A stretch of DNA of 64,000 bases from WTFY01 sp965205685. GTDB taxonomy: Bacteria; Pseudomonadota; Gammaproteobacteria; UBA4575. Below are positions 1-8,067 of this stretch, one piece after another (position 1 is the stretch's first letter; every line of letters starts with the position of its first letter). The translations under genes and the position numbers were made by a program. The notes below the pieces were generated by a model. The model had not been told where the DNA came from. It saw nothing but the letters and a program-made list of their open reading frames with translations, and did no database searches. The stretch lies in the NCBI GenBank assembly GCA_965205685.1, contig OZ242174.1, forward strand, positions 558,001-622,000, read 5' to 3'.

Positions 1-685
1 CTTCCTCGATGCTGTAGTGATCTTCGCCTTGTGTTTTCTGGCTATGAAGCTTGAACTGGTCCAGTACCAATATCAGCTTCTCACTATGCAGTACGCATGC
101 AGTGTGCATTGCGAGTTCCGCACCCGGTAAAAGGAGCAGGCTGCCCGCCGTCGAACTAGCCATGGGGGTGATCGCTACGATGTTTCCCTTGTCCAGTTGT
201 TGTTGCAGTGCAGTTTGGTTGATGCTGCAGTTATCCCCGTGCGGGGAATCCACTTGGATTTGCTTGTCTGCGTCGGAGTCTGCCTGTAGGAAATCGTCAC
301 AGGCAACGTCCAGTCTGGCGCCTGCCAGTGGTGTATTGGCGAGGCTGGCAGAAAAAAAGGTTTTGACATTCTCACACATGTCACTGGCAGTGTTTTTGAT
401 CTCGCCGATAGCGTCGTGGTCAGTGACATGTAAGCTGCGGTGCGGTGCGCTTTGCTCCGATGCAACTGTTTCCCGGGAAATCGATGTCCCATCTCCGAGT
501 ACCAGCACGAGTTTGGCACCCAGCGTGTGCATCAGCGCCAGGTCACGGATGAGTGCAGTCAGACGGGTATCTGCCGACAGAACACGGCTGTTGATATAGA
601 CCACGAAAGTTTTGCCGCGATGGGTATGGATGTAGTGGGCGGCTTGGCGAAAACTCCCGGTCTGAAACAGGGAAGTGCTGTTCAT
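1..685 (-). CDS. argA: N-acetylglutamate synthase ArgA, N-terminal part (cut by window start)
   Basis: First step of arginine biosynthesis: acetyl-CoA plus glutamate gives N-acetylglutamate. The frame is open from an ATG at 685 to the window edge, giving 228 codons; the C-terminal GNAT acetyltransferase domain lies outside. Residues 10-30 (FRQAAHYIHTHRGKTFVV) closely match the start of E. coli ArgA, and the motif NTPLAGARLDV near residue 120 is also shared. The amino-acid-kinase-like domain is divergent: the usual GGEAI and YGARPQI signatures read INSRVL and LGDGTSI. That domain is the arginine sensor in classical ArgA, so feedback may be altered (inference). A good promoter lies just upstream. 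argE is encoded nearby on the same strand, supporting the call. Confidence 0.85.
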   Translation of the reverse strand, partial: MNSTSLFQTGSFRQAAHYIHTHRGKTFVVYINSRVLSADTRLTALIRDLALMHTLGAKLVLVLGDGTSISRETVASEQSAPHRSLHVTDHDAIGEIKNTASDMCENVKTFFSASLANTPLAGARLDVACDDFLQADSDADKQIQVDSPHGDNCSINQTALQQQLDKGNIVAITPMASSTAGSLLLLPGAELAMHTACVLHSEKLILVLDQFKLHSQKTQGEDHYSIEE

Positions 686-700
686 ATTTCACACTGCGAT

Positions 701-729
701 CAGATACAGGGACAGGATCACGCGGTCAA
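701..729 (-). promoter_or_regulatory. Sigma70-type promoter for argA
   Basis: On the minus strand a -35 box TTGACC (724-729) and a -10 box TATCTG (701-706) are separated by exactly 17 bases. Predicted initiation falls near 694, leaving a leader of only about 9 bases before the argA ATG at 685. No clear Shine-Dalgarno fits in that leader, so initiation may be nearly leaderless. Sequence match only; not tested. Confidence 0.5.
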
Positions 730-805
730 TCCAAGGTAAGCCTATGAAATGATGAAGGATTCTTCGCAACTGGTTTTTATGCTGTCGGAGGCTTGGCTCG
801 CCCCT

Positions 806-811
806 TATAAT
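806..811 (+). promoter_or_regulatory. Perfect -10 hexamer upstream of the exported-protein gene
   Basis: TATAAT lies 73 bases before the ATG at 884. No convincing -35 hexamer sits 16-18 bases upstream, so this is a weak promoter candidate or may need an activator. It lies in the 198-base divergent gap between argA and the exported protein gene, which otherwise shows nothing distinctive. Confidence 0.3.
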
Positions 812-883
812 AGATCACCTTAACACTACCGTAGGTAATGCCGTCTGGCTGGCGGATCACATTTTATACATAAGGAACAAAGA

Positions 884-1579
884 ATGCGAAGAGTTTTATC
901 GAGCGTAACGGGTTTGTTTTGCCTGCTGCTGGCATTGGCCGGTCCTGCGGTTCTGGCCAGTGGTGAGGTGCTGAAATCACCCATTCTCGATCGTGTGAAG
1001 GTGATCTATTCGGCGCCTGCCAATCTGGAAAACTTGACTCTGGAGCAACTGCATGCAGAAAAGGCCGTATTCGTAAAAGAACTTGCGGCCATTCAGCAGA
1101 TCAGCGATGCCCCTGAAGTTGCCAGACAAAAATTTCTCGAAACCGTTTTTGAGCACGATGACAAACGACTGCAGATTGTCAAGATCATCCACAAACTGAT
1201 CGACGAGTATCAAATAGAAGGAAAATTTCGTGACGAGTTGATCGGCTACAGCAATACGTTTGATCAGGAAATCAGAAATGCCCGCAAGCATGTACACACG
1301 CTGGATGACTATAAGTCATACGATTTCAGATTTTCGGCTGTCTATATGTCGATGATGCTCAAGTTCAATGAGAGCCCCGAATTCCGCAAGCGCATGGCTG
1401 CGGACATGCGGAATCCCAATACATCAATGGGCAGGTACCTCAAGGAACTGGATGAGTCCTATGCCGCGGTACTTCATGAAAAATATCGCATTCAAAATAT
1501 CTATTCCGTTCATGAACTCGAAAATGCGATTGCTCTCATCAGTGAAGAAATCTCGAGGCGTGATGCCACGGAATTGTAG
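884..1579 (+). CDS. Exported protein of unknown function, 231 aa
   Basis: Not recognised. Residues 1-26 form a clear Sec signal peptide (basic MRR, then a Leu/Ala-rich core and cleavage near VLASG). The mature part is highly charged and predicted mostly helical, with many Glu, Lys and Arg residues and no cysteine, so it is probably a soluble helical periplasmic protein. ATG at 884 follows an AAGGAA ribosome site. It is followed after 19 bases by a second small exported protein, and the pair probably forms one transcript. Both lie between argA and argE but on the opposite strand, so a role in arginine synthesis is not implied. I see no domain that suggests an activity. Confidence 0.7.
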   Translation: MRRVLSSVTGLFCLLLALAGPAVLASGEVLKSPILDRVKVIYSAPANLENLTLEQLHAEKAVFVKELAAIQQISDAPEVARQKFLETVFEHDDKRLQIVKIIHKLIDEYQIEGKFRDELIGYSNTFDQEIRNARKHVHTLDDYKSYDFRFSAVYMSMMLKFNESPEFRKRMAADMRNPNTSMGRYLKELDESYAAVLHEKYRIQNIYSVHELENAIALISEEISRRDATEL

Positions 1580-1598
1580 GCCGCGGGCAAGCTAGATC

Positions 1599-1997
1599 AT
1601 GGTCAGGCAAGTTTGCATGCTTTTAGGGATGGTGCTTTGGGCAGCACCATTGCTTGCTGAAGTGGGCGGAGAAGTCAGCGGTCCACCTGAGATCGTTACG
1701 GATGCACCGCCTGCTGCCAAGCCGGATTCTGAGCCACATACGGCACAAACGGAAAATGTGACCATCTACGAATCGAGATTTTTTCCGGGATTTCGACCGT
1801 GCACGTCCCAGGACTATCATGACCATGATTTTGGCCCTATCACTTGTCAGGATGCTGCGGCTGCACGCGCACTGACTTCCCCCAGTCAAGAATACAGATC
1901 AGCCCCCAGCTTGATGGAAGCAGATACGGTGTCTCAGGGGAATATCTACAAGCTGCGTTTTGGGCGTTTCACCAGGGACGGAAATGCCAAACAGTAA
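1599..1997 (+). CDS. Small exported protein of unknown function, 132 aa
   Basis: Not recognised. The first 20 residues look like a signal peptide (MVRQ, hydrophobic core, cleavage near LLAEV). A Pro/Ala-rich low-complexity linker at about residues 28-45 follows, then a segment with two cysteines (near residues 68 and 83) in the contexts FRPCTSQDY and GPITCQDAA, which could form a disulfide in the periplasm. It starts 19 bases after the preceding exported-protein gene and is likely cotranscribed with it. Coding confidence is moderate: it is short, but signal peptide and operon context agree. Confidence 0.55.
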   Translation: MVRQVCMLLGMVLWAAPLLAEVGGEVSGPPEIVTDAPPAAKPDSEPHTAQTENVTIYESRFFPGFRPCTSQDYHDHDFGPITCQDAAAARALTSPSQEYRSAPSLMEADTVSQGNIYKLRFGRFTRDGNAKQ

Positions 1998-2143
1998 GCA
2001 CGGTCGGGCCATCGTAAAACTGCATCATCTGTGTTCTCTGATCCATGCCGGGACAGGGCGCCGATCGGCCTTCTCTTGAAAGCGGGCTGTGTCTCGGGTG
2101 CACATCCGAGATTTCGTGCAAGGGAATTATCCTGGTTGCCCAG

Positions 2144-3292
2144 TCATTTCCGTGTGCATATCGAACCTATGATTTTTTGCAGCAATTCAATGGTCGGTTC
2201 GAGCGTTGAGAGTGCAATGAACTCATTGGGCTGGTGAGCCTGATCGATCGATCCAGGTCCCAGCACCACCGTTTCCATTCCCATGGAATTGAAAAATGGG
2301 GCTTCTGTGGCAAAGGTCACGGATTTCGGTTTTTTGCCGGTATACGAGCTTGCCAATTCGACAATCCTTGAATCACCTGCTGTTTCGAATGCGGGAACCC
2401 CGTCAAACAACGCTTTAAACTTGCAGGTAAGGCCGAGCGGGTCTGTTCTTTTGGTAATTCTCTCGTGGAGCTCATCTCTCAGGGTATTGATCTGCATGCC
2501 TGGCAGCAGGCGTAAATCAACGTGTAGCTCGCATTCTGCGCAGATCCGATTGGGGTTGTCGCCACCATGGATATGGCCAAGATTCAGGGTTGGAATCGGC
2601 ACGATGAAGTCATCGTTGGTGTATTTGTCAGCAAGTTCCCGTTTGAATTCGTCCAGTTCATTCAGCACCACGCGCATGCCTTCCAATGCGTTGTTACCCA
2701 GCGCCGGGTTGCTCGAATGCCCGGCCTTTCCGTAGAGTGTAATTGATTCCATGAACACTCCCTTGTGCTGGCGTACAGGGGTGAGGTCTGTCGGTTCGCC
2801 AATCACACAAAAGCGCCCCGGCTTTCTGTTTTTTTCTGCAAGTGTGCGGACGCCCTGCATCGTGCTTTCCTCATCAGCCGTTGCAACGATGGTAAGACGC
2901 TGATCAAGATTCTTGTCGACAAAATCTTTTGCTGCCTCAATGGCAATCGCCAAGAACGATTTCATATCTGCTGTGCCCAGGCCATAAAGACGGTTATCGA
3001 CTTGCTCGGCCCGAAACGGATCAGTATTCCAGCCGGTTTGGTCATAATTCACGGTATCGGTATGACCTGACAGCACAAGGCCATCTTCCCCTTCTCCGAT
3101 CCATGCCAGCAGGTTATGTTTTTCTTCTGAGGAAGGAACAATCTCCGTGTGAAAACCCAGGTCGTCCAGCCAGTTGGCCAGACAGTCGATGACAGGTTTG
3201 TTGCTGGTATCAAATTGTGCCTGAGTACTGCTGACAGAAGGAATAGCAATCAGTTGCCCGATCATGTCAAGTAGCGGGGGTGGGGACTTCAT
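2144..3292 (-). CDS. argE: Acetylornithine deacetylase ArgE (M20 metallopeptidase family)
   Basis: Hydrolyses N-acetylornithine to ornithine and acetate in the linear arginine pathway. The 382-residue length matches E. coli ArgE (383). Metal-binding and catalytic motifs are visible: SGHTDTV with His77 and Asp79, GTADMK with bridging Asp109, the ADEES pair Glu141-Glu142, and a C-terminal HQPNEF histidine. I chose the ATG at 3292 over a longer frame because extra residues would lie inside mtdA, and the start falls 1 base after the mtdA stop, implying translational coupling. The gene is thus the distal member of a ppc-mtdA-argE unit, while argA lies about 1.5 kb further on the same strand. Specificity within M20 rests on the argA neighbourhood. 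Confidence 0.85.
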   Translation of the reverse strand: MKSPPPLLDMIGQLIAIPSVSSTQAQFDTSNKPVIDCLANWLDDLGFHTEIVPSSEEKHNLLAWIGEGEDGLVLSGHTDTVNYDQTGWNTDPFRAEQVDNRLYGLGTADMKSFLAIAIEAAKDFVDKNLDQRLTIVATADEESTMQGVRTLAEKNRKPGRFCVIGEPTDLTPVRQHKGVFMESITLYGKAGHSSNPALGNNALEGMRVVLNELDEFKRELADKYTNDDFIVPIPTLNLGHIHGGDNPNRICAECELHVDLRLLPGMQINTLRDELHERITKRTDPLGLTCKFKALFDGVPAFETAGDSRIVELASSYTGKKPKSVTFATEAPFFNSMGMETVVLGPGSIDQAHQPNEFIALSTLEPTIELLQKIIGSICTRK

Positions 3293-3293
3293 A

Positions 3294-4160
3294 CTACTGG
3301 GGTCCTGCCATTTGCTGTGCAATTCCATAGATTGCATCCGCATCCAGCACCTGGTCGTTGGATGTAAACAGCCTGTCGATGCAAGCACGGTGCAGCTTCA
3401 ATTTCAATGCCCCTATACCCAAGCCGCCAAAAATTCTCTTGCCAAATCTTTCGGTATCCCTGTCGTTCATGCTGATGCCCTCAAAGCCTAGAGGTTCTGC
3501 TGTACTGACATCGGCCAGAATTTCAATGCTGTCATGCTGTTGCCATTGGCTTGCATCCAGTAAACGGACTCCTGCCTTGCCTGCGCCGAATACAATTTGT
3601 GCCCCTTCCAGTGCAGCACGGGTCGAATCGTTATCACTGGCCTCTACAGGTACAAGCTGGACTCCAAATTGTTTCCCCATGTCATCGCATGCCTGCTCCG
3701 AACGACTCCTTTTCCGCGAGGTCAGGCGTACCTGGGCACCGCTTTGCGCAAGCATGACGGCGGCACGCTGTCCCACTGGCCCGGTACCGGCCAGGACTAC
3801 AGCAGTCTTGCCCGCCAATGAAGTGGCTTGGTTCAACAAGGTAACGCCGGCAGCAGCTGTGGTATTGCAGCCGTTGCTGTCCAGCATCACGGAAACACGG
3901 AAATCTTGAAAAAAATGACTTTGCACAGCCCTGAACAAGGACTGGCCGCTGACGAGGTTGCTGCCCCCTATAAAAATTGCAGTGTTCCTCTTGTGTTTGG
4001 GGGCTCGAGTATAGACTGCACCTTCAACAAGGCTTGCACAATTATTTTCATGGATGCCCCCAAGTTGGGTGACGTGGTCTGCCCCTCCATCGTAGGCGAC
4101 TACAGAGTCAAATACACTGGGGATAGGATCAGTGTCGAAGTGGTACAAAAGCTTTTTCAT
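3294..4160 (-). CDS. mtdA: NADP-dependent methylene-tetrahydrofolate/methylene-tetrahydromethanopterin dehydrogenase MtdA
   Basis: Interconverts methylene- and methenyl-tetrahydrofolate (and the methanopterin forms) with NADP, controlling C1 entry to the serine cycle. The 288 residues align along their length with Methylorubrum extorquens MtdA: FDTDPIPSVFD at 8-18, YDGGADH at 23-29, MLDSNGCNTTAAAG at 92-105, nucleotide-binding VVLAGTGPVG at 121-130, and GLGIGALKLKLHRACI near the C-terminus. The sequence resembles MtdA rather than the methanopterin-specific MtdB. It follows ppc after 33 bases and precedes argE by 1 base. Known serine-cycle organisms also cluster mtdA with these genes. No strong ribosome site precedes the ATG. 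Confidence 0.92.
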   Translation of the reverse strand: MKKLLYHFDTDPIPSVFDSVVAYDGGADHVTQLGGIHENNCASLVEGAVYTRAPKHKRNTAIFIGGSNLVSGQSLFRAVQSHFFQDFRVSVMLDSNGCNTTAAAGVTLLNQATSLAGKTAVVLAGTGPVGQRAAVMLAQSGAQVRLTSRKRSRSEQACDDMGKQFGVQLVPVEASDNDSTRAALEGAQIVFGAGKAGVRLLDASQWQQHDSIEILADVSTAEPLGFEGISMNDRDTERFGKRIFGGLGIGALKLKLHRACIDRLFTSNDQVLDADAIYGIAQQMAGPQ

Positions 4161-4193
4161 GGTATCGAGGTGTCAGTGTATCCCACAGGAGCA

Positions 4194-6968
4194 CTAGCCT
4201 GTGCTGCCGATTCCCGCTGCGACACAGTTGATCGACAAAAGCAAAGGCACCAGCACATCTTGCCTGTCCTCGGTATTATGTTGTTCATTGCGAAACTTTT
4301 TGACCAGCTCGGCTTGTTCAATGCCGACCTGGTTCAGGGATTTCAGGCGCCTGCTGAAGTGCCTTTTGAAATTCGGAAAGCGATCGCACAGATGATCCTC
4401 CCTTGTGACCTGCAATATCATCTGGGTCGTACGTTCGTATTCAGACTTGATGTCTGAAAAAATTGCTTCTCTGTACTGGGTGTTAACCACAAGTTCGGAA
4501 AATTTTTCAGCAACTTCCATGTCGACCAACAACAATGTCTTTTCAACACTGTCCAATATCAGACGAAACAATGAATGCGTATTATATAATTCCTGCAGCA
4601 ATTCTTTACCCAGCTCCCCGCGGATGTTGATCAGCTGCTCAAGGCTGCTTCCGACTCCATACCACCCCGGAACCATGATGCGGTTTTGTGTCCAGGCAAA
4701 AACCCAGGGAATTGCGCGCAGGTCTTCAAGGGTAGCCGCACCAAATCTGCGTGCGGGCCTTGAGCCGATTTTCATCAGTGTCAACTCTTCAACGGGACTT
4801 GCCTGCTGATAGAACTCTACCAGACCCGGGATTTCAATGAACTTGCGGTACGTGACATATGCGGTACCCGAAAGTGCTTGCATGACTTCATCCAGTTCCG
4901 CATTGATCCGGAAGGCTGGATCTTTGCCCGACATAAGCGTGTGAGCAAGTGCACTGGCAGCAAGTATCTCCATTTGCTCCTCAGCGAAGCCGTGATTTGC
5001 ATACTTGTACGATACGACTTCGCCCTGCTCTGTGACCCGCATGCGCCCGTCAATCGTACCGGCAGGCTGGGCTGCGATGGCACGGCCACTGGGCGCACCA
5101 CCTCGACTCACCGAGCCCCCTCGCCCATGAAAGAACGAAATAGGTATTTTGTGCTTTCCCCCTGCTTCCTTGATGAGGGTCTGTGCCTGACTGATGATCC
5201 AGTTTGAAGTCAGGAACCCGCCGTCCTTGTTTGAGTCCGAGTATCCCACCATGACCTCTTGTGAGTCGCCGTTTCTGCGTATCGTGCGCCTGACAAATCC
5301 ATATTCAAGCAATTCATTCAATATGGAAGGTCCCTGTTCCAGGGCCTCTATAGTCTCCAATAGGGGTACGACCAGGATTCGACAGGCCTCCAGACCGTCG
5401 ACATCCGTGAACAGTCCCACATACTTCGCCAAAAGGTAAACTCCCAGCACGTCGGTTGACGTTTGCGTCATGCTGAGGACAAAGACACCAAACGCCTTTG
5501 AATCCAGTTTGCGTTGATAGTGCTTGACCTGCTCCAGCATGGCCAGCGTGGCCTGTGCCCGATTGGATAGAAAATCGATGTTCGGGATTACACGCAGGGG
5601 CTGCATGAGTTCACTGACCACCCATTTTTTCCACTTATCTGATTTGAAATCCGGGACGTCGAAGCGAGTTTTCTGGTGCAGTGCTTGCCAGATTTCTGCG
5701 AGAACAGCATTCGTAACGGTTGTGTTCTCACGCAGATCCAGACTGGCAGTTCGAAAACCGAAGGTGTCCACCATATGGCGTAAGGGCACTACATTCGACC
5801 TGCTCAAGTGTTCGCATCGGGCATCAGTGAGTCCACGCTCAAGTGTCCGCAGATCAAACGCCAGATCGGCTGCGCTGTGGTAAGCGATGGCGGATTCTCT
5901 GGGCTCATCAATATTTTTCAGTGTCGCGTCGATACTGCGCAGCATGCAACTCAGGTACTGTCGAAATACCTCGCCTGGATTTCGTTTCGAAAAGGATTCT
6001 GTTTCCCCCAGCATTTCAAGTTTTTGTTCTAGGGCATTGAGAAAGTGTTCGGGAACTCTCAAAGAATGACTGGCAATACTGAGCTTGGAACCGAGCTCTC
6101 GCAAATCCTGGCGATACCGCTTCAGGCTGGCCCTGGCGTTTTCACGAAGGGCGTAGGCAGTGACTTCAGTGTCCACATTCGGATTCCCATCCCTGTCACC
6201 GCCTATCCAGGAGCCAAAACGAAATACCGGAGGTACCTCAAATTCAATGTGTGGGTACACTTTTCTCAAGGCACGGTTCAATTCAGCGTAGAACTTCATT
6301 GCGCTGTCAAACAGGGACTCCGTAAAGAAGTGTAGTCCCCACGTGATCTCCTGTGCGACAGTCGGTTTTTCCAGACGGATCTCACCCGTTAGCCAAAGCA
6401 GGTCGATCTCATTGCGCAGTTCGTGGATCAACTCGTCACGCTCTCGGGGCGTCCAGCGCCTTAGTTCCAACTGCTTGAGCTGTATGTAGATGCGCCGGTG
6501 AATTTCCAGCACAGTCACACGCTTGGCTTCTGTGGGATGTGCAGTGATTACCGGGCAGAAATAACTCCTGCTCAGGACCTTCTGGATTTCATCTGCTGGG
6601 ATATCATGCTGGGCTGCCATGGCAAATGTATGTGCAAAAGTTCCTGGCACACGGCGGCGTCCGTACTCTTTCTCAATCTGGCGACGTTGCTGTACGTTTG
6701 CATTTTGCTCGGCAATGCTGAGTAGCTGGAACCAGATGCCATGGGCTTCCAGGATGTACAGAATTTGTGAGTCCGTACTTTCACGAATGTCTCTGTCACC
6801 CTCTATGAAGGCTTCTATGTCAGGTTGCCGGGTGCGCAGCACACCGAGCAGCTGTTCGTACAGCAGGTCTACAAGTTTGTTCTCATAACTTGTGGCCGGG
6901 TCAATAATGGCACGGCCACTGGCAACTCGCGTCAGCTGCGTCCAGGAAAGAGGGGAGGTGTCATTCAT
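4194..6968 (-). CDS. ppc: Phosphoenolpyruvate carboxylase
   Basis: Carboxylates PEP to oxaloacetate, the CO2-fixing step of the serine cycle. The 924-residue length is full for the family. Signatures include VITAHPTEAKR (catalytic His144), FGSWIGGDRDGNPNV near residue 250, the glycine-rich FHGRGGSVSRGG loop near 611, and a C-terminal end SINCVAAGIGSTG equivalent to the conserved terminus that closes the active site. The position next to mtdA and downstream of hprA suggests the serine-cycle enzyme, but it could also serve anaplerosis. A hairpin lies between hprA and this gene, so it may be transcribed from its own promoter. The ATG at 6968 has no clear Shine-Dalgarno. Confidence 0.95.
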   Translation of the reverse strand: MNDTSPLSWTQLTRVASGRAIIDPATSYENKLVDLLYEQLLGVLRTRQPDIEAFIEGDRDIRESTDSQILYILEAHGIWFQLLSIAEQNANVQQRRQIEKEYGRRRVPGTFAHTFAMAAQHDIPADEIQKVLSRSYFCPVITAHPTEAKRVTVLEIHRRIYIQLKQLELRRWTPRERDELIHELRNEIDLLWLTGEIRLEKPTVAQEITWGLHFFTESLFDSAMKFYAELNRALRKVYPHIEFEVPPVFRFGSWIGGDRDGNPNVDTEVTAYALRENARASLKRYRQDLRELGSKLSIASHSLRVPEHFLNALEQKLEMLGETESFSKRNPGEVFRQYLSCMLRSIDATLKNIDEPRESAIAYHSAADLAFDLRTLERGLTDARCEHLSRSNVVPLRHMVDTFGFRTASLDLRENTTVTNAVLAEIWQALHQKTRFDVPDFKSDKWKKWVVSELMQPLRVIPNIDFLSNRAQATLAMLEQVKHYQRKLDSKAFGVFVLSMTQTSTDVLGVYLLAKYVGLFTDVDGLEACRILVVPLLETIEALEQGPSILNELLEYGFVRRTIRRNGDSQEVMVGYSDSNKDGGFLTSNWIISQAQTLIKEAGGKHKIPISFFHGRGGSVSRGGAPSGRAIAAQPAGTIDGRMRVTEQGEVVSYKYANHGFAEEQMEILAASALAHTLMSGKDPAFRINAELDEVMQALSGTAYVTYRKFIEIPGLVEFYQQASPVEELTLMKIGSRPARRFGAATLEDLRAIPWVFAWTQNRIMVPGWYGVGSSLEQLINIRGELGKELLQELYNTHSLFRLILDSVEKTLLLVDMEVAEKFSELVVNTQYREAIFSDIKSEYERTTQMILQVTREDHLCDRFPNFKRHFSRRLKSLNQVGIEQAELVKKFRNEQHNTEDRQDVLVPLLLSINCVAAGIGSTG

Positions 6969-7024
6969 GCTGCATGTACAGAATCAAATTAATACATGCA
7001 ATATACAGCAAGGGTGCTAAATAC

Positions 7025-7045
7025 ACCCTCCCGCTTCGGGAGGGT
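7025..7045 (-). terminator. GC-rich hairpin between hprA and ppc
   Basis: A perfect inverted repeat with 8-base arms (7025-7032 and 7038-7045) and a 5-base loop lies 39 bases after the hprA stop. On the minus strand it is followed by a short T-rich stretch (GTATTTAG) rather than a full U-tract, so termination may be partial. It would separate the sgaA-to-hprA genes from ppc-mtdA-argE, or attenuate read-through. Confidence 0.55.
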
Positions 7046-7083
7046 ATTCACCGAATCTGTGCTTGGGCTGGGGAAATAGAAAT

Positions 7084-8055
7084 TTAAACCAGCTTGTCTT
7101 TGGGAGTGTCACCTGCTTCGAATGCGGCCAGGTTTTCCAGTACACGGTTACCCATCGCAATCCGTGTCTCAGTCGAGGCACTGCCTAGATGGGGCAGCAG
7201 TACGGCATTTTCCAGCTCAAGAAAACGCTTATCCAGGTTGGGTTCGCCTTCAAATACGTCCAGACCTGCACCTGCAATCGTGCCATTTTTCAATGCCTCT
7301 ATCAGCGCATCATTGTCCACTACATCCCCACGCGCAGAATTGATCAGGAATGCGCTGGACTTCATTTTGGAAAGATTTTCCTTGTTCAGAAGATGGTAGG
7401 TTTCTTTGCCGCCCGGACAGTGGATTGATACGAAATCCGAGTTTGCAAGAACTTCATCGATCGATTCACACTGCGTGGCGTTGAACTCCTGTATCACCTC
7501 GTCGGAGGGAGGGTAGGGGTCTACAAAGATAATTTTCATCCCGAAGCCATGGTGCGCGCGCCTTGCCATGGCCTGTGCAATCCGCCCCATGCCGATCATG
7601 CCCAGGGTTTTGCCTGTCACCTTGGTAGCCAGCAGGTGTGTGGGCCGCCAGCCCGTCCAGGCATTGGCACGCAAGTGACGCTCGCCCTCGCTTGTGCGCC
7701 TGGCCGCGGTCAACAGCAATGTCATGGCAATGTCCGCTGTGCAGTCGGTGAGCACTTCAGGTGTATTGGTTACGGTCAGCCCACGTGCTTTCGCGGCATC
7801 CAGATCAATATGGTTGAACCCCACACCGAAATTGCCGATAAACCGCGCACGCAGAGGCTCGGTACTCAATACCTCCGCATCGACGGGGTCTGTCACGGTT
7901 GGCAGGAATGCATCGCAATTGCCCAATGCCTGCTTCATTTCATCCTTGCTCATGGCAACGTCAGTCTCATTCAGTTGCACGTCATATTTCTCTTTCAGTG
8001 TAGCTTCCACTTCCGCAGGCCAGGCGCGCGAGACGATGACTTTCAATTTGCTCAT
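7084..8055 (-). CDS. hprA: Hydroxypyruvate reductase / glycerate dehydrogenase
   Basis: Reduces hydroxypyruvate to D-glycerate in the serine cycle; it may also reduce glyoxylate. The 323-residue protein is a D-isomer-specific 2-hydroxyacid dehydrogenase: nucleotide-binding GMIGMGRIAQAMARRA around residues 152-167, catalytic Arg242 in NSARGDVVD, Glu269 in DVFEGEP and His289 in LLPHLGSAS. The fingerprint ends in Ala rather than the third Gly, as in many glyoxylate/hydroxypyruvate reductases. The ribosome site AGGAG overlaps the mtkB stop codon, so translation is coupled to mtkB. Substrate assignment follows from the serine-cycle neighbours; the fold alone would also fit other 2-hydroxyacids. 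Confidence 0.88.
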   Translation of the reverse strand: MSKLKVIVSRAWPAEVEATLKEKYDVQLNETDVAMSKDEMKQALGNCDAFLPTVTDPVDAEVLSTEPLRARFIGNFGVGFNHIDLDAAKARGLTVTNTPEVLTDCTADIAMTLLLTAARRTSEGERHLRANAWTGWRPTHLLATKVTGKTLGMIGMGRIAQAMARRAHHGFGMKIIFVDPYPPSDEVIQEFNATQCESIDEVLANSDFVSIHCPGGKETYHLLNKENLSKMKSSAFLINSARGDVVDNDALIEALKNGTIAGAGLDVFEGEPNLDKRFLELENAVLLPHLGSASTETRIAMGNRVLENLAAFEAGDTPKDKLV

Positions 8056-8067
8056 TTTATTTTTCTC

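Noticed and set aside
2092..2113. Short hairpin TCTCGG/CCGAGA downstream of the second exported gene
   Set aside because: Only six pairs and no U-tract; too weak to call a terminator.
3294..4160. MtdB or ornithine cyclodeaminase-like identity
   Set aside because: The N-terminal FDTD...YDGGADH and the LDSNGCNTTAAAG block fit MtdA; MtdB lacks these.
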